From an uncultured Lachnospiraceae bacterium (GTDB lineage: Bacteria > Bacillota > Clostridia > Lachnospirales > Lachnospiraceae), in contig CACZLA010000011.1 in assembly GCA_902781895.1 (NCBI GenBank), forward strand, positions 1 through 56,764: a DNA stretch of 56,764 bases, in the 5' to 3' direction. Shown one piece after another: positions 34,740-43,566 of the stretch (position 1 is the stretch's first letter; the number at the start of each line of letters is the position of its first letter). The notes beneath the pieces were generated by a model, which did no database searches, was not told the origin of the DNA, and saw nothing but the letters and a program-made list of their open reading frames with translations. The position numbers were made by a program, and so were the translations under genes.

Positions 34740-35969
34740 ATGAGTGGTATATATGTGGAATTTTTTTCTGATGAAGCACTTGAAAATGTAATGTGCCTTC
34801 TCCAATATAAACCGGAAAAGCTGATCTTTCTGGGACATAAGTCGACTATGCTTACCCGAAAGATAAAGAGCCTTACCAAATTTGCCGAATTAAAATCGAA
34901 GGATACCGAGCTGGAGTTTATCGAAGTTCCCCGGGACGATCTGGAGGGCTGCATCGCCGCACTGAATCAGGTGGCGGACAAATATCCCGAAGCTTTCTAC
35001 GAGCTGACAGGCGGCGGCGAGATGGTTCTTATAGCTTTCGGTTATGTAAGTGCCGCCAAAAAGCTGAAGACAGTCCGTATCGATCCATATACCGGGCTCG
35101 AGGTCAGCATACTTCCGGGCGAAAAACCGACTCAGCATTACGACAGCCTGAAAATATCCGTTAAGGAAAACATCATTCTCCACGGCGGAAAGCTGACACA
35201 GCAGACGGGAAACTACTCCACCTGGAACTTTACGGAGAGCTTTTACAGTGATATCCGGACTATCTGGGATATTGCAAAAACCCTTCGCCACAAATGGAAC
35301 CGCTACTGTTCCGTTATAGAAGACGTAATAAAAGCCAACCCCTGCGATGACACAGGACTGTATATACTTCCGAAGTCCTCACTGGGACCTTCCTCAACCA
35401 TATTTTTCAAGCTGAACGGGAAGGGAATGCTGAAGGATTTCAGCAGTGATGCCAGGAGGATCAGATTCCGTTTTAAGAATGATGCCATAAAGCATATAGT
35501 AACAAAAACCGGAAATATTCTCGAACTCCATGTTTACGAGGTAGCTTCCCGGAGAAAAGACATTTTCACCGATGAGATCATCGGTGCCATGATAGACTGG
35601 AACGGAGATAAAAGCGAGCAGGAAAAGAGGGATTTCGCATCCGACTATGAGAAATATATGAATGCAAGCTATGACACCATAAACGAGATAGACGTTATAC
35701 TTATGCAGTCCTGCGTTCCTATATTTATTTCCTGCAAAAGTGGAAAGGCAACCAGCAATTCCCTGCATGAGCTGCAGACCGTAACAAGCCGTTTCGGAGG
35801 AAAGTACGCAAGAAAGGCTCTTGTCATGGCTCTGCCATGTGATGAATCATCCAGCGGAACCTCTTTCTTCAAGCAGCGCGCCAAGGAAATGCATATATGG
35901 GTTATAGATAATGTTTACTCTATGTCTGATGACGAGCTTCTGAAAAAACTGATATTAATGCATCAGTAA
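34740..35969 (+). CDS. DUF1887/Card1-like CARF-nuclease protein, no CRISPR nearby
   Basis: 409 aa. The N-terminal CARF-like Rossmann domain (about 1-150) carries the ligand-loop motif YELTGGGEMV near 86. After a wing-like middle (about 160-270) comes a restriction-like nuclease domain with Asp318 in EIDVILMQ and Lys333 in IFISCKSG. In Card1/Can2 enzymes the motif is usually ExK; here the position two before the Lys is Ser331, so the active site may be weakened or differently built. Known relatives are switched on by cyclic oligoadenylate from type III CRISPR. No array or cas gene is seen in the window. Cotranscription with the SDR gene is odd. Confidence 0.85.
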   Translation: MSGIYVEFFSDEALENVMCLLQYKPEKLIFLGHKSTMLTRKIKSLTKFAELKSKDTELEFIEVPRDDLEGCIAALNQVADKYPEAFYELTGGGEMVLIAFGYVSAAKKLKTVRIDPYTGLEVSILPGEKPTQHYDSLKISVKENIILHGGKLTQQTGNYSTWNFTESFYSDIRTIWDIAKTLRHKWNRYCSVIEDVIKANPCDDTGLYILPKSSLGPSSTIFFKLNGKGMLKDFSSDARRIRFRFKNDAIKHIVTKTGNILELHVYEVASRRKDIFTDEIIGAMIDWNGDKSEQEKRDFASDYEKYMNASYDTINEIDVILMQSCVPIFISCKSGKATSNSLHELQTVTSRFGGKYARKALVMALPCDESSSGTSFFKQRAKEMHIWVIDNVYSMSDDELLKKLILMHQ

Positions 35970-35975
35970 TAAAAA

Positions 35976-36071
35976 ACGGTTCTCTGAGTCGGATGGGGAC
36001 GGTTCTTCAGTGGCACATGTTTTCCAATGTGCCAATGGAGAACCGTCCCCGTAGACTTGGAGAACCAGTTC
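35976..36071. repeat. REP-like nested palindrome between convergent genes
   Basis: An inner hairpin has exact arms GGGGACGGTTCT/AGAACCGTCCCC (35995-36050) and a second exact stem TGGCACAT/ATGTGCCA. It is enclosed by an imperfect outer repeat (AACGGTTCTCTGAGTC with its near complement at about 36052-36068). This GGGGACGGTTCT family is known to me from clostridial genomes, where it behaves like a REP element. It may double as a bidirectional terminator between the Card1-like gene and dnaB. Confidence 0.8.
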
Positions 36072-36078
36072 CTTTATA

Positions 36079-37461
36079 TCACTCACCTGCACTCTCTGCA
36101 GCTTCGCCTCTATCGTTCTTTCGTTCACGAGAGAGATTCGCAAATTTCGTATACTTACCTATCCAGGCAAGTTCAACAGGTCCTATCGAACCATTTCTTT
36201 GTTTAGCGACTATAATATCCGCAACACCCGGCCTTTCAGTAGTGTCGGGATTATAATAATCGTCCCTGTATATAAACATAACAACATCCGCATCCTGCTC
36301 TATAGCTCCGGATTCACGGAGGTCGGCAAGAACGGGCTTATGATCTGTTCTCGAGTCAACCGCTCTGTTCAGCTGTGAAAGCGCTATAACCGGAACATTC
36401 AGCTCTCTGGCAAGACCCTTCAGAGCACGGGATACCTCGGAAATGAATATCTGTCTCGATTCAACCTTTCCTGTAGCACTCATCAGCTGGAGATAATCAA
36501 TAATAACCAACCCTATGCCCTCGGTCTGCTTCAGCTTCCTGCATTTCGTTCTGAGATCGGCTATACTGATATCAGAATTATCATCTATAAATATAGGAGC
36601 TTTCGCCATAACATCTGCGGTACTTACTATCTTTGACCAGTCCGAATCAGATATATCACCGGTCTTCAGGCTCTTTGCCTCAACCATGGAATCAACCGCC
36701 ACAAGTCTTGTAACCAGCTGTGACTTGCTCATCTCCAGAGAGAAAATAACAACGGGAACCGATTCCTTTATAGCAACATGATGAGCAATATTCAGTACGA
36801 ATGCGGTCTTTCCCATAGACGGTCTGGCTGCTACAAGAAGAAGTTCTCCTCCATGCAGACCTGTCAGCATATTATCCAGATCCGTAAAGCCTGTTCTGAG
36901 ACCGTTTATTTTACCCTTTGTCTTGGTAGCCGCCTCTATCTCTTCAATAACCCCTACTACTACTTTGTTAATAGGAGTAAAATCTTTCGAGCCTGTCCTT
37001 TTCTGCATCATATTGAAGATATCGCTCTCCGCTTTGGACATTATATCCTCAACAGGTTCCGAGCTTTCATAAGAACGGGCTGTCAGATTATCTGAAAATT
37101 TAATGAGCTTCCTAAGATAGGATTTGTCCTTTACTATCTGCGCATAGTTAGTTGCGAACGCCGAAGTCTGGACAGAGGATAATATCTCACCCAGATATCC
37201 AAGTCCGCTTATCTCATCAGGCGCACCCATTTCACGCAGTTTTTCTCCCAGAATTATCTCATCAACCGGTTTTCCTTCATCGTAAAGTTTGACCATAGCA
37301 TCAAAAAGGATTCCATACTGTGTATTGTAGAAATCCTCTTTTACGATAATGGAACTCACCTCTGAAATTGCATCTCTATCTAACATCATCGCACCGATAA
37401 CGCTTCTCTCGGCATTATTGTCATGCGGTGGTATCTTTTTTACAACACTGTCATCAGCCAT
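36079..37461 (-). CDS. dnaB: replicative DNA helicase DnaB
   Basis: 460 aa. The N-terminal DnaB domain (1-110, with PPHDNNAERSVIGAMMLD) is followed by a RecA-like helicase with Walker A AARPSMGKTAFVLNIA near 205 and a Walker B-like IDYLQLM near 315. The C-terminal motif GPVELAWIGKYTKFANL completes the family pattern. It unwinds DNA ahead of the fork as a hexamer. It is third in the order gdpP-rplI-dnaB on the minus strand, a common Firmicute arrangement. Confidence 0.97.
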   Translation of the reverse strand: MADDSVVKKIPPHDNNAERSVIGAMMLDRDAISEVSSIIVKEDFYNTQYGILFDAMVKLYDEGKPVDEIILGEKLREMGAPDEISGLGYLGEILSSVQTSAFATNYAQIVKDKSYLRKLIKFSDNLTARSYESSEPVEDIMSKAESDIFNMMQKRTGSKDFTPINKVVVGVIEEIEAATKTKGKINGLRTGFTDLDNMLTGLHGGELLLVAARPSMGKTAFVLNIAHHVAIKESVPVVIFSLEMSKSQLVTRLVAVDSMVEAKSLKTGDISDSDWSKIVSTADVMAKAPIFIDDNSDISIADLRTKCRKLKQTEGIGLVIIDYLQLMSATGKVESRQIFISEVSRALKGLARELNVPVIALSQLNRAVDSRTDHKPVLADLRESGAIEQDADVVMFIYRDDYYNPDTTERPGVADIIVAKQRNGSIGPVELAWIGKYTKFANLSRERKNDRGEAAESAGE

Positions 37462-37484
37462 GTCATACCCTTTATCATTCTCTG

Positions 37485-37934
37485 TTATTTCTGCTCCACA
37501 ACATCAAGAAGCAGTTCTGCAGTAACCTGTGGATGAAGCTTTATTCCGATATTGTAGCCACCAAGTGCCTTTACCGCATCCTTCATGATTATCTTCTTCT
37601 TATCCACTTCTATTCCCAGCTGTTTCTTTATCACCTCAGCCACTTCCTTTGTGGAAACAGAACCAAAGGTTTTTCCGTTTGCGCCCACCTTCATCTCAAT
37701 AGTTACCTTTTTATCCTTCAGTTCCTCAGCCAGCTTCTTTGCAGCAGCAAGATTTTCTGCCGCAATCTTTTCATCATTCTGATTTTTAAGCTTCAGATTG
37801 TTAAGATTTTCAGGGGTTGCCTCTACTCCCAGCTTCTTCGGAAGTACGAAGTTTCTTGCATAGCCCTGATTTACTTCAACTATATCACCCTTTTTTCCAA
37901 GGGACTTTACATCCTGAATTAATATTATTTTCAT
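37485..37934 (-). CDS. rplI: 50S ribosomal protein L9
   Basis: 149 aa with the L9 signature at the N-terminus ([20 protein letters not shown]) and a Lys-rich long helix to a C-terminal rRNA-binding lobe. Full length for bacterial L9. It is in the same minus-strand run as gdpP and dnaB, with short spacing on both sides, so it is probably in one transcript. Confidence 0.97.
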   Translation of the reverse strand: MKIILIQDVKSLGKKGDIVEVNQGYARNFVLPKKLGVEATPENLNNLKLKNQNDEKIAAENLAAAKKLAEELKDKKVTIEMKVGANGKTFGSVSTKEVAEVIKKQLGIEVDKKKIIMKDAVKALGGYNIGIKLHPQVTAELLLDVVEQK

Positions 37935-37989
37935 GTTTTTTCTCCATTATTCTTGTCATTCTGAGGGCTTTAGCCCGAAGAATCTTTTA

Positions 37990-40044
37990 TTATAACTCTC
38001 CTGACTCATACATTTCCTTGATAACCGGCTTCAGCTGTTCGAAGAATTCATCCTTACTCATATCCAGCTGTGCTCCTGCAACATTCGAGTGTCCACCGCC
38101 GCCGAATCTCTCCATAACTATCTGTACATTTATATCACCTATGGATCTTGCAGATACATAAAGAAGATCGTTTGACTTTGTGACAACAAATGATGCATTG
38201 ATGTTCTCAACATTCAGCAGCTCATTTGCAACCTTCGCAACAGCAACTGTCGGAGCTTCATTTGTTTTTCCGTCCGGCTCAATATATGAGAGAGCAAAAT
38301 GCTCCATAAATACTTCAGCGTTATTGATTCCCTGTGCTCTTTCCTTCAGTTCATCCATGGAGCTTCGGAACATTTTTCTGACTCTGACAACGTCCGCTCC
38401 ACTCTTTCTCAGATAGGAAGCAGCCTCAAAGGTTCTCACACCTGTCTTGGTCAGGAAATTATCCGTATCTATAAGAATACCCGAATACATGGCATCCGCC
38501 TCCTGGCTCTTCAGCTTCGGAGTCTTTGACATGTACTGGTACATTTCCGCGATCATCTCGCATGCCGATGAGGCAAATGGCTCGATATAAGACAGCGTCG
38601 CATTCTGTATAGGTTCATTGGACTGTCTGTGATGGTCAAATACAACTACCGTAGGTACAAGACTCAGCAGTTCCTCGCACTCTGTCATGCTCGGTCTGTT
38701 TACGTCACATACAACAACTACCGTATCCTGATCAACACTTGATACCGCTTCATTACTTGAAATAAATACGCCATCATATGCATTTCCCATCATAAATGTA
38801 TTCATCAGAGGTCTGATAGCCTCAGTTATCTCATTGATTACTATATGAGCTTCCTTGCCCATGGCAGTTACAAGTCTGTAGATACCTATAGACGATCCCA
38901 GAGCATCTGCATCCGGTCGTTTGTGAGCCATGATAAGAACCTTCCCCTTTGTCTGGAGAAGTTCCTCAAATGCCTGAGCCTTAACTCTCGCCTTAACTCT
39001 TGTGGTCTTCTCGGTTCCGGCGCTTCGACCGCCATAATAGGTTACCTGGTCACCCAGTTTAACCGCTGCCTGATCTCCGCCTCGACCCATGGCAAGTCCG
39101 ATAGCATTTCTCGCATTGTCATATGCATTTATATAACCGTTTCCATCCTGATCGGAATCTGAACCGATACCGATACTGAGTGTCATGGCTATTTCATTTC
39201 CTACATTTATATTCTTTACATCATCCAGTATGGAGAATTTGTCATCTCGCAGGGTCTGCATATACTGCTGCTTGAATACAAAGAAGTATTTATCATTTTC
39301 GATATGCTTTACTATAGCATCGATATTTGACAGATACATATTTATCTTACGTTCTACAAGAGCAGTAAGTATGGAATGCTTTACATCTTCAAGGTTATCC
39401 ATAACCTCATCATAGTTATCAAGGTAAAGCACACCTGCATACAGTCTCTGATCCTGAGTCAGTTTTTCCAGCTTTTTCTTTTCAGTCTCATCGAAAAGGT
39501 ATATAGCAAGGACTATATCGTCCTCATTATATTCTTCCTCTCTCTCATCAAAAACCGTTGAAAGATCTATTCTCTTAATGGAAGCTCTGTAGATACGGTC
39601 CTCATAGTTCAGAGTCAGATTCACCTCATCCTCTGTATCTATAATATCCGGAACCAGTTCAGGGAAATAGAGATCAATGGTTCTTTTGATCCTGGCATCA
39701 TTATGAACACCTATGGTTTCTCTGAACAGTCTGTTCGCCCACATGATATGGCCGTTTGTGTCCATGATGGCATAGGGAATCTCCAGATCCGAAAGAAGCT
39801 CCTTCTGTATCTTGCCCTGTTCCAGGGAATAGTCCATTACCACTGAATCAATAGACGGAAGCATTCTCAGATATACTATGATAGTAAATATCAGATAGAC
39901 AACCAGAAGAGCGAGACTTATGGTCCCGACTCTGCTCTCCAGTCCGTTCATATAAATAGTGATACATGTAATTATTATCGCAAGAATGATCGGAACGAGA
40001 ATAATATATTGAATTTTTCTCTTCAGATATTTCTCATTTTTCAT
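37990..40044 (-). CDS. gdpP: cyclic-di-AMP phosphodiesterase GdpP
   Basis: 684 aa. Two N-terminal membrane helices, a PAS-like sensor (about 85-170), a degenerate GGDEF domain (about 175-310), then a DHH-DHHA1 phosphodiesterase with DADALGSSIG near 375, DHHRQSNE near 475 and the C-terminal GGGGHSNVAGAQ near 653. It should hydrolyse c-di-AMP at the membrane and so affect osmotic and cell-wall control. The start shares one base with the valS stop (TAATG). All catalytic motifs are intact. Confidence 0.96.
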   Translation of the reverse strand: MKNEKYLKRKIQYIILVPIILAIIITCITIYMNGLESRVGTISLALLVVYLIFTIIVYLRMLPSIDSVVMDYSLEQGKIQKELLSDLEIPYAIMDTNGHIMWANRLFRETIGVHNDARIKRTIDLYFPELVPDIIDTEDEVNLTLNYEDRIYRASIKRIDLSTVFDEREEEYNEDDIVLAIYLFDETEKKKLEKLTQDQRLYAGVLYLDNYDEVMDNLEDVKHSILTALVERKINMYLSNIDAIVKHIENDKYFFVFKQQYMQTLRDDKFSILDDVKNINVGNEIAMTLSIGIGSDSDQDGNGYINAYDNARNAIGLAMGRGGDQAAVKLGDQVTYYGGRSAGTEKTTRVKARVKAQAFEELLQTKGKVLIMAHKRPDADALGSSIGIYRLVTAMGKEAHIVINEITEAIRPLMNTFMMGNAYDGVFISSNEAVSSVDQDTVVVVCDVNRPSMTECEELLSLVPTVVVFDHHRQSNEPIQNATLSYIEPFASSACEMIAEMYQYMSKTPKLKSQEADAMYSGILIDTDNFLTKTGVRTFEAASYLRKSGADVVRVRKMFRSSMDELKERAQGINNAEVFMEHFALSYIEPDGKTNEAPTVAVAKVANELLNVENINASFVVTKSNDLLYVSARSIGDINVQIVMERFGGGGHSNVAGAQLDMSKDEFFEQLKPVIKEMYESGEL

Positions 40045-42701
40045 TATTTAAGAGCCTCAATCCTCTCGCATACCTGCTGATATGTTTCTTTATATTTTGC
40101 AAGCTTTTCCTTCTCGGCATTTACCTTTGTCTCAGGTGCCTTTTCTACGAAGTTAGGATTGCTGAGCATTCCCTCACCACGCTTTATCTCGCCCTCAAGA
40201 CGTGCCTTTTCCTTGCCGAGTCTCTCAAGCTCCTTTTCAACGTCCACCAGCTCTGCAAATGGAATATATATAACTGCATTATGAATAACCGCTGAAACGG
40301 CGTCGTCATCTATTCCTGCTTTATCAGCCTGAACATGAACATCACTTGCGTAGCAGAGTGTTCCGAAGAATGAGATACTGTTCTCGAATACTTTACGCAC
40401 ATCTTCTTTATCTGATACAACAATTACACTTGCCTTCTTTGAAGGTGGTACGTTCATATCTGTTCTTACTGTTCTTATGGCACGAACTGCATCCTTGATT
40501 ATATCAACGCTTTCAGCATCAGCCTTGAAGTCTCTTGCATCCTCAGCAACAGGCCATGGGGCTATCATTATAGACTCATCTCCTGTAAGTGTGCAATATA
40601 TTTCTTCAGTAACAAATGGCATATAAGGGTGAAGCAGCTTCAGACCAATGGTCAGAACCTCTTTAAGTGTCCAGAGTGCCGCTGCCTTTGTCTTGTCATC
40701 ATCTGCCCAGAGTCTCGGCTTAACCATCTCGATATACCAGTCACAGAACTCATCCCAGAGGAAGTCATGGATCTTATCGGCAGCGATACCGAGTTCGTAC
40801 TTCTCCATGTTGTCTGTTACGTCACGAACCAGCTGATTTGCCTTTGCAACTATCCACTTGTCAGCCATGGTAAGGTCGTGAGGAGTGACCTTTGCAATCT
40901 CCTCATCTGAAATGCCTGCGTTATCCATGTTCATCATAATAAAGCGAGATGCATTCCAAATCTTATTAGCGAAGTTACGACTTGCCTCAACTCTCTCCCA
41001 ATAGAATCTCATATCGTTACCGGGGGCATTACCCGTGATAACAGTGAATCTGAGGGCATCAGCTCCGTACTTATCAATTACTTCAAGTGGGTCAATACCA
41101 TTTCCGAGAGACTTACTCATCTTACGTCCCTGATCATCACGGATAAGTCCGTGGAAGAGAACTGTATGGAACGGAATCTTTCCGGTCTGCTCAAGTGATG
41201 AGAAGACCATTCTGATAACCCAGAAGAATATGATGTCGTATCCTGTTACAAGTACATCTGTAGGGAAGAAATACTTGAAATCCTCATTTTCAGTATCAGG
41301 CCAACCAACTGTTGAGAATGGCCAGAGAGCTGATGAGAACCATGTATCAAGAGTATCCTCATCTCTCTTCAGATTCTTGCTCTTACACTTAGGACATTCA
41401 CATGGCTCAGTCTTCTCTACGATAGTCTCGCCGCAATCCTGGCAATACCATGCAGGAATCTGATGTCCCCACCACAGCTGTCTTGAGATACACCAGTCAC
41501 GGATGTTATCAAGCCAGTTATAATAAACCTTGTTCATTCTTTCAGGAACCAGTCTGATATCGCCATTCTCTACTGCCTTACGTGCAGGAATAGCCATCTC
41601 ACTCATCTTTACAAACCACTGAGGCTTAACCAGTGGCTCAACTGTGGTTCCGCATCTGTCATGTGTACCTACCATATGAGTATGAGGAACTGTCTTAACA
41701 AGAAGGCCCTGTGCCTCAAGATCCTCAAGAACTGCCTTTCTTGCCTCATATCTCTCCATGCCGTGATATCTTGTACCCGGGCAGTTGATGGTAGCATCGT
41801 CATTCATTATATTTATCTCTTCGAGATCATGACGCTTTCCAACCTCGAAATCGTTAGGGTCGTGAGCAGGTGTGATCTTAACGCAGCCTGTTCCGAACTC
41901 CTTATCTACATATGAATCTGCAATAACAGGAATCTCTCTTTCTACCAGTGGAAGAAGCAGAGTCTTTCCGATGATATCAGCATATCTCTCATCCTCAGGG
42001 TTAACAGCAACAGCTGTATCACCCAGCAGAGTCTCAGGACGTGTTGTAGCTATCTCAACGAAGCGTCCTTCTTCTCCTATTACAGGATAATTGATGTGCC
42101 AAAAATGTCCCTCCTGCTCCTCATGCTCTACCTCAGCATCAGAAATAGAGGTCTGACATACAGGACACCAGTTAACGATACGGGATCCCTTGTATATCCA
42201 GCCCTTGTCATAGAGCTTCTTAAATACTTCATTAACGGCCTTATTATTGCCTTCATCCATTGTGAAGCGCTCGCGGTCCCAGTCAGCAGATGAGCCAAGT
42301 CTCTTCAGCTGATTTACGATACGACCGCCGTACTCCTCGCGCCATTCCCATGCACGCTTAAGAAATCCCTCTCGTCCCAGGTCTTCCTTATCGATTCCCT
42401 GTTCCTTAAGAGTATTGATGATCCTTACCTCTGTGGAAATAGCCGCATGGTCTGTTCCCGGCTGCCACAGTGCATTATATCCCTGCATTCTCTTCATACG
42501 GATAAGGATATCCTGCATGGTATTATCCAGGGCATGTCCCATATGAAGCTGGCCTGTGATATTTGGAGGTGGCATCACGATGGTGAATGGCTTTTTGCTT
42601 CTGTCTACCTCAGCGTGGAAGTAACCATTGTCTACCCACTTCCTGTAAAGTCGGCCCTCGATCTGCTCAGGGCTGTATGTCTTATCAAGTTCCTTACTCA
42701 T
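40044..42701 (-). CDS. valS: valyl-tRNA synthetase
   Basis: 885 aa class I synthetase. It has the HIGH motif as PPPNITGQLHMGH near 45, a large editing domain, and KMSKSLGNGIDP near 525, plus a C-terminal coiled coil (about 820-885, EKELERLGKEKARLEGEIK) typical of ValRS. It charges tRNA-Val in the cytoplasm. GGAGG lies 10 bases before ATG 42701. Unusually for this phylum I see no T-box: only 31 bp lies between it and the upstream TPR gene, so it is probably read from the DUF5717 promoter. Confidence 0.98.
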   Translation of the reverse strand: MSKELDKTYSPEQIEGRLYRKWVDNGYFHAEVDRSKKPFTIVMPPPNITGQLHMGHALDNTMQDILIRMKRMQGYNALWQPGTDHAAISTEVRIINTLKEQGIDKEDLGREGFLKRAWEWREEYGGRIVNQLKRLGSSADWDRERFTMDEGNNKAVNEVFKKLYDKGWIYKGSRIVNWCPVCQTSISDAEVEHEEQEGHFWHINYPVIGEEGRFVEIATTRPETLLGDTAVAVNPEDERYADIIGKTLLLPLVEREIPVIADSYVDKEFGTGCVKITPAHDPNDFEVGKRHDLEEINIMNDDATINCPGTRYHGMERYEARKAVLEDLEAQGLLVKTVPHTHMVGTHDRCGTTVEPLVKPQWFVKMSEMAIPARKAVENGDIRLVPERMNKVYYNWLDNIRDWCISRQLWWGHQIPAWYCQDCGETIVEKTEPCECPKCKSKNLKRDEDTLDTWFSSALWPFSTVGWPDTENEDFKYFFPTDVLVTGYDIIFFWVIRMVFSSLEQTGKIPFHTVLFHGLIRDDQGRKMSKSLGNGIDPLEVIDKYGADALRFTVITGNAPGNDMRFYWERVEASRNFANKIWNASRFIMMNMDNAGISDEEIAKVTPHDLTMADKWIVAKANQLVRDVTDNMEKYELGIAADKIHDFLWDEFCDWYIEMVKPRLWADDDKTKAAALWTLKEVLTIGLKLLHPYMPFVTEEIYCTLTGDESIMIAPWPVAEDARDFKADAESVDIIKDAVRAIRTVRTDMNVPPSKKASVIVVSDKEDVRKVFENSISFFGTLCYASDVHVQADKAGIDDDAVSAVIHNAVIYIPFAELVDVEKELERLGKEKARLEGEIKRGEGMLSNPNFVEKAPETKVNAEKEKLAKYKETYQQVCERIEALK

Positions 42702-42732
42702 GTTTTATCATTCCTCCATGGTTTTACATTTT

Positions 42733-43566
42733 TTATATCGCCTGCTCGCGGAAATCATCCTTCAGCTCGCTGAGAATGATATCCATTCTCTTATCATAAT
42801 CCGTCATATCTTTATTCATCTTGTTATATGCCGCTCTCTGCAGCATCGCAAAAATAGTCATTTCGCGGACATCATCCTTGGACTCTCCGATCTCGGTGAG
42901 TATCTCCTCAAGGTATTCATCCGGCAGTCCCTGATGACGAATCTCGGTACGAAGGGTTGCCGTATCCGAAGTAAGTGCGACTATATAGAAATAGCTCTTC
43001 AGCGAATCCGGATTTTCATTCAGCTCATATGCTTTAATGAAGAAATCCTTTGCTATATCAAGATCCATGTTATTTGCCGCAGCAACCGCGCGGTTATGAT
43101 ATATATTTCCCAGGAATACCGGATCAGTCTTTTCGTCGGTTTCCTGAATGATGTCATCATAGAAGGTTGCAGCCTTGATATATCTGCGATATGCCAGATA
43201 TCCATCCGCCTTCAGCTTTGCCTTCTGAAGATTGTCAAGCTTGCGGTATTTCTGCCATGCTTCCGCATAGGTCTTTATTTCCTCGATACTGTAATAGTCT
43301 CCTGCGCTGAGGATTTCAATCAGAAGATCCTGGGCATAGGTAGTCTTATTCATAAGACCTATCAGCTTATCAGCCAGCTCTTCCATACCAAGCTCGGTTC
43401 TTATCCATTCGAAAAGCTTGTCGGAAAGTGCAGATTTGCTGATCAGCACCGTATTGTTATAAATGTAGAAGCAGAGCTCCTCATAAGTATATATCTCAAC
43501 CTTTGTATTGAGAAATGTGAAAGGAGTTTCTGCTATTCTGGATGTACATAGGATTAACTGTGACAT
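42733..43566 (-). CDS. TPR-repeat protein of the DUF5717/DUF5716 cluster
   Basis: 277 aa, soluble, helical. Residues about 115-230 look like tetratricopeptide repeats (YIKAATFYDDIIQET, NIYHNRAVAAANNMDLDIAKDFFIKAYEL). The N-terminal part (about 1-110) has KVEIYTYEELCFYIYNN, which I do not recognise. Its start shares a base with the stop of the DUF5716 gene, so the two are coupled and probably act together. It may be the adaptor between the giant DUF5717 protein and the actin-like ATPase-fold protein. The role is unknown. Confidence 0.8.
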   Translation of the reverse strand: MSQLILCTSRIAETPFTFLNTKVEIYTYEELCFYIYNNTVLISKSALSDKLFEWIRTELGMEELADKLIGLMNKTTYAQDLLIEILSAGDYYSIEEIKTYAEAWQKYRKLDNLQKAKLKADGYLAYRRYIKAATFYDDIIQETDEKTDPVFLGNIYHNRAVAAANNMDLDIAKDFFIKAYELNENPDSLKSYFYIVALTSDTATLRTEIRHQGLPDEYLEEILTEIGESKDDVREMTIFAMLQRAAYNKMNKDMTDYDKRMDIILSELKDDFREQAI

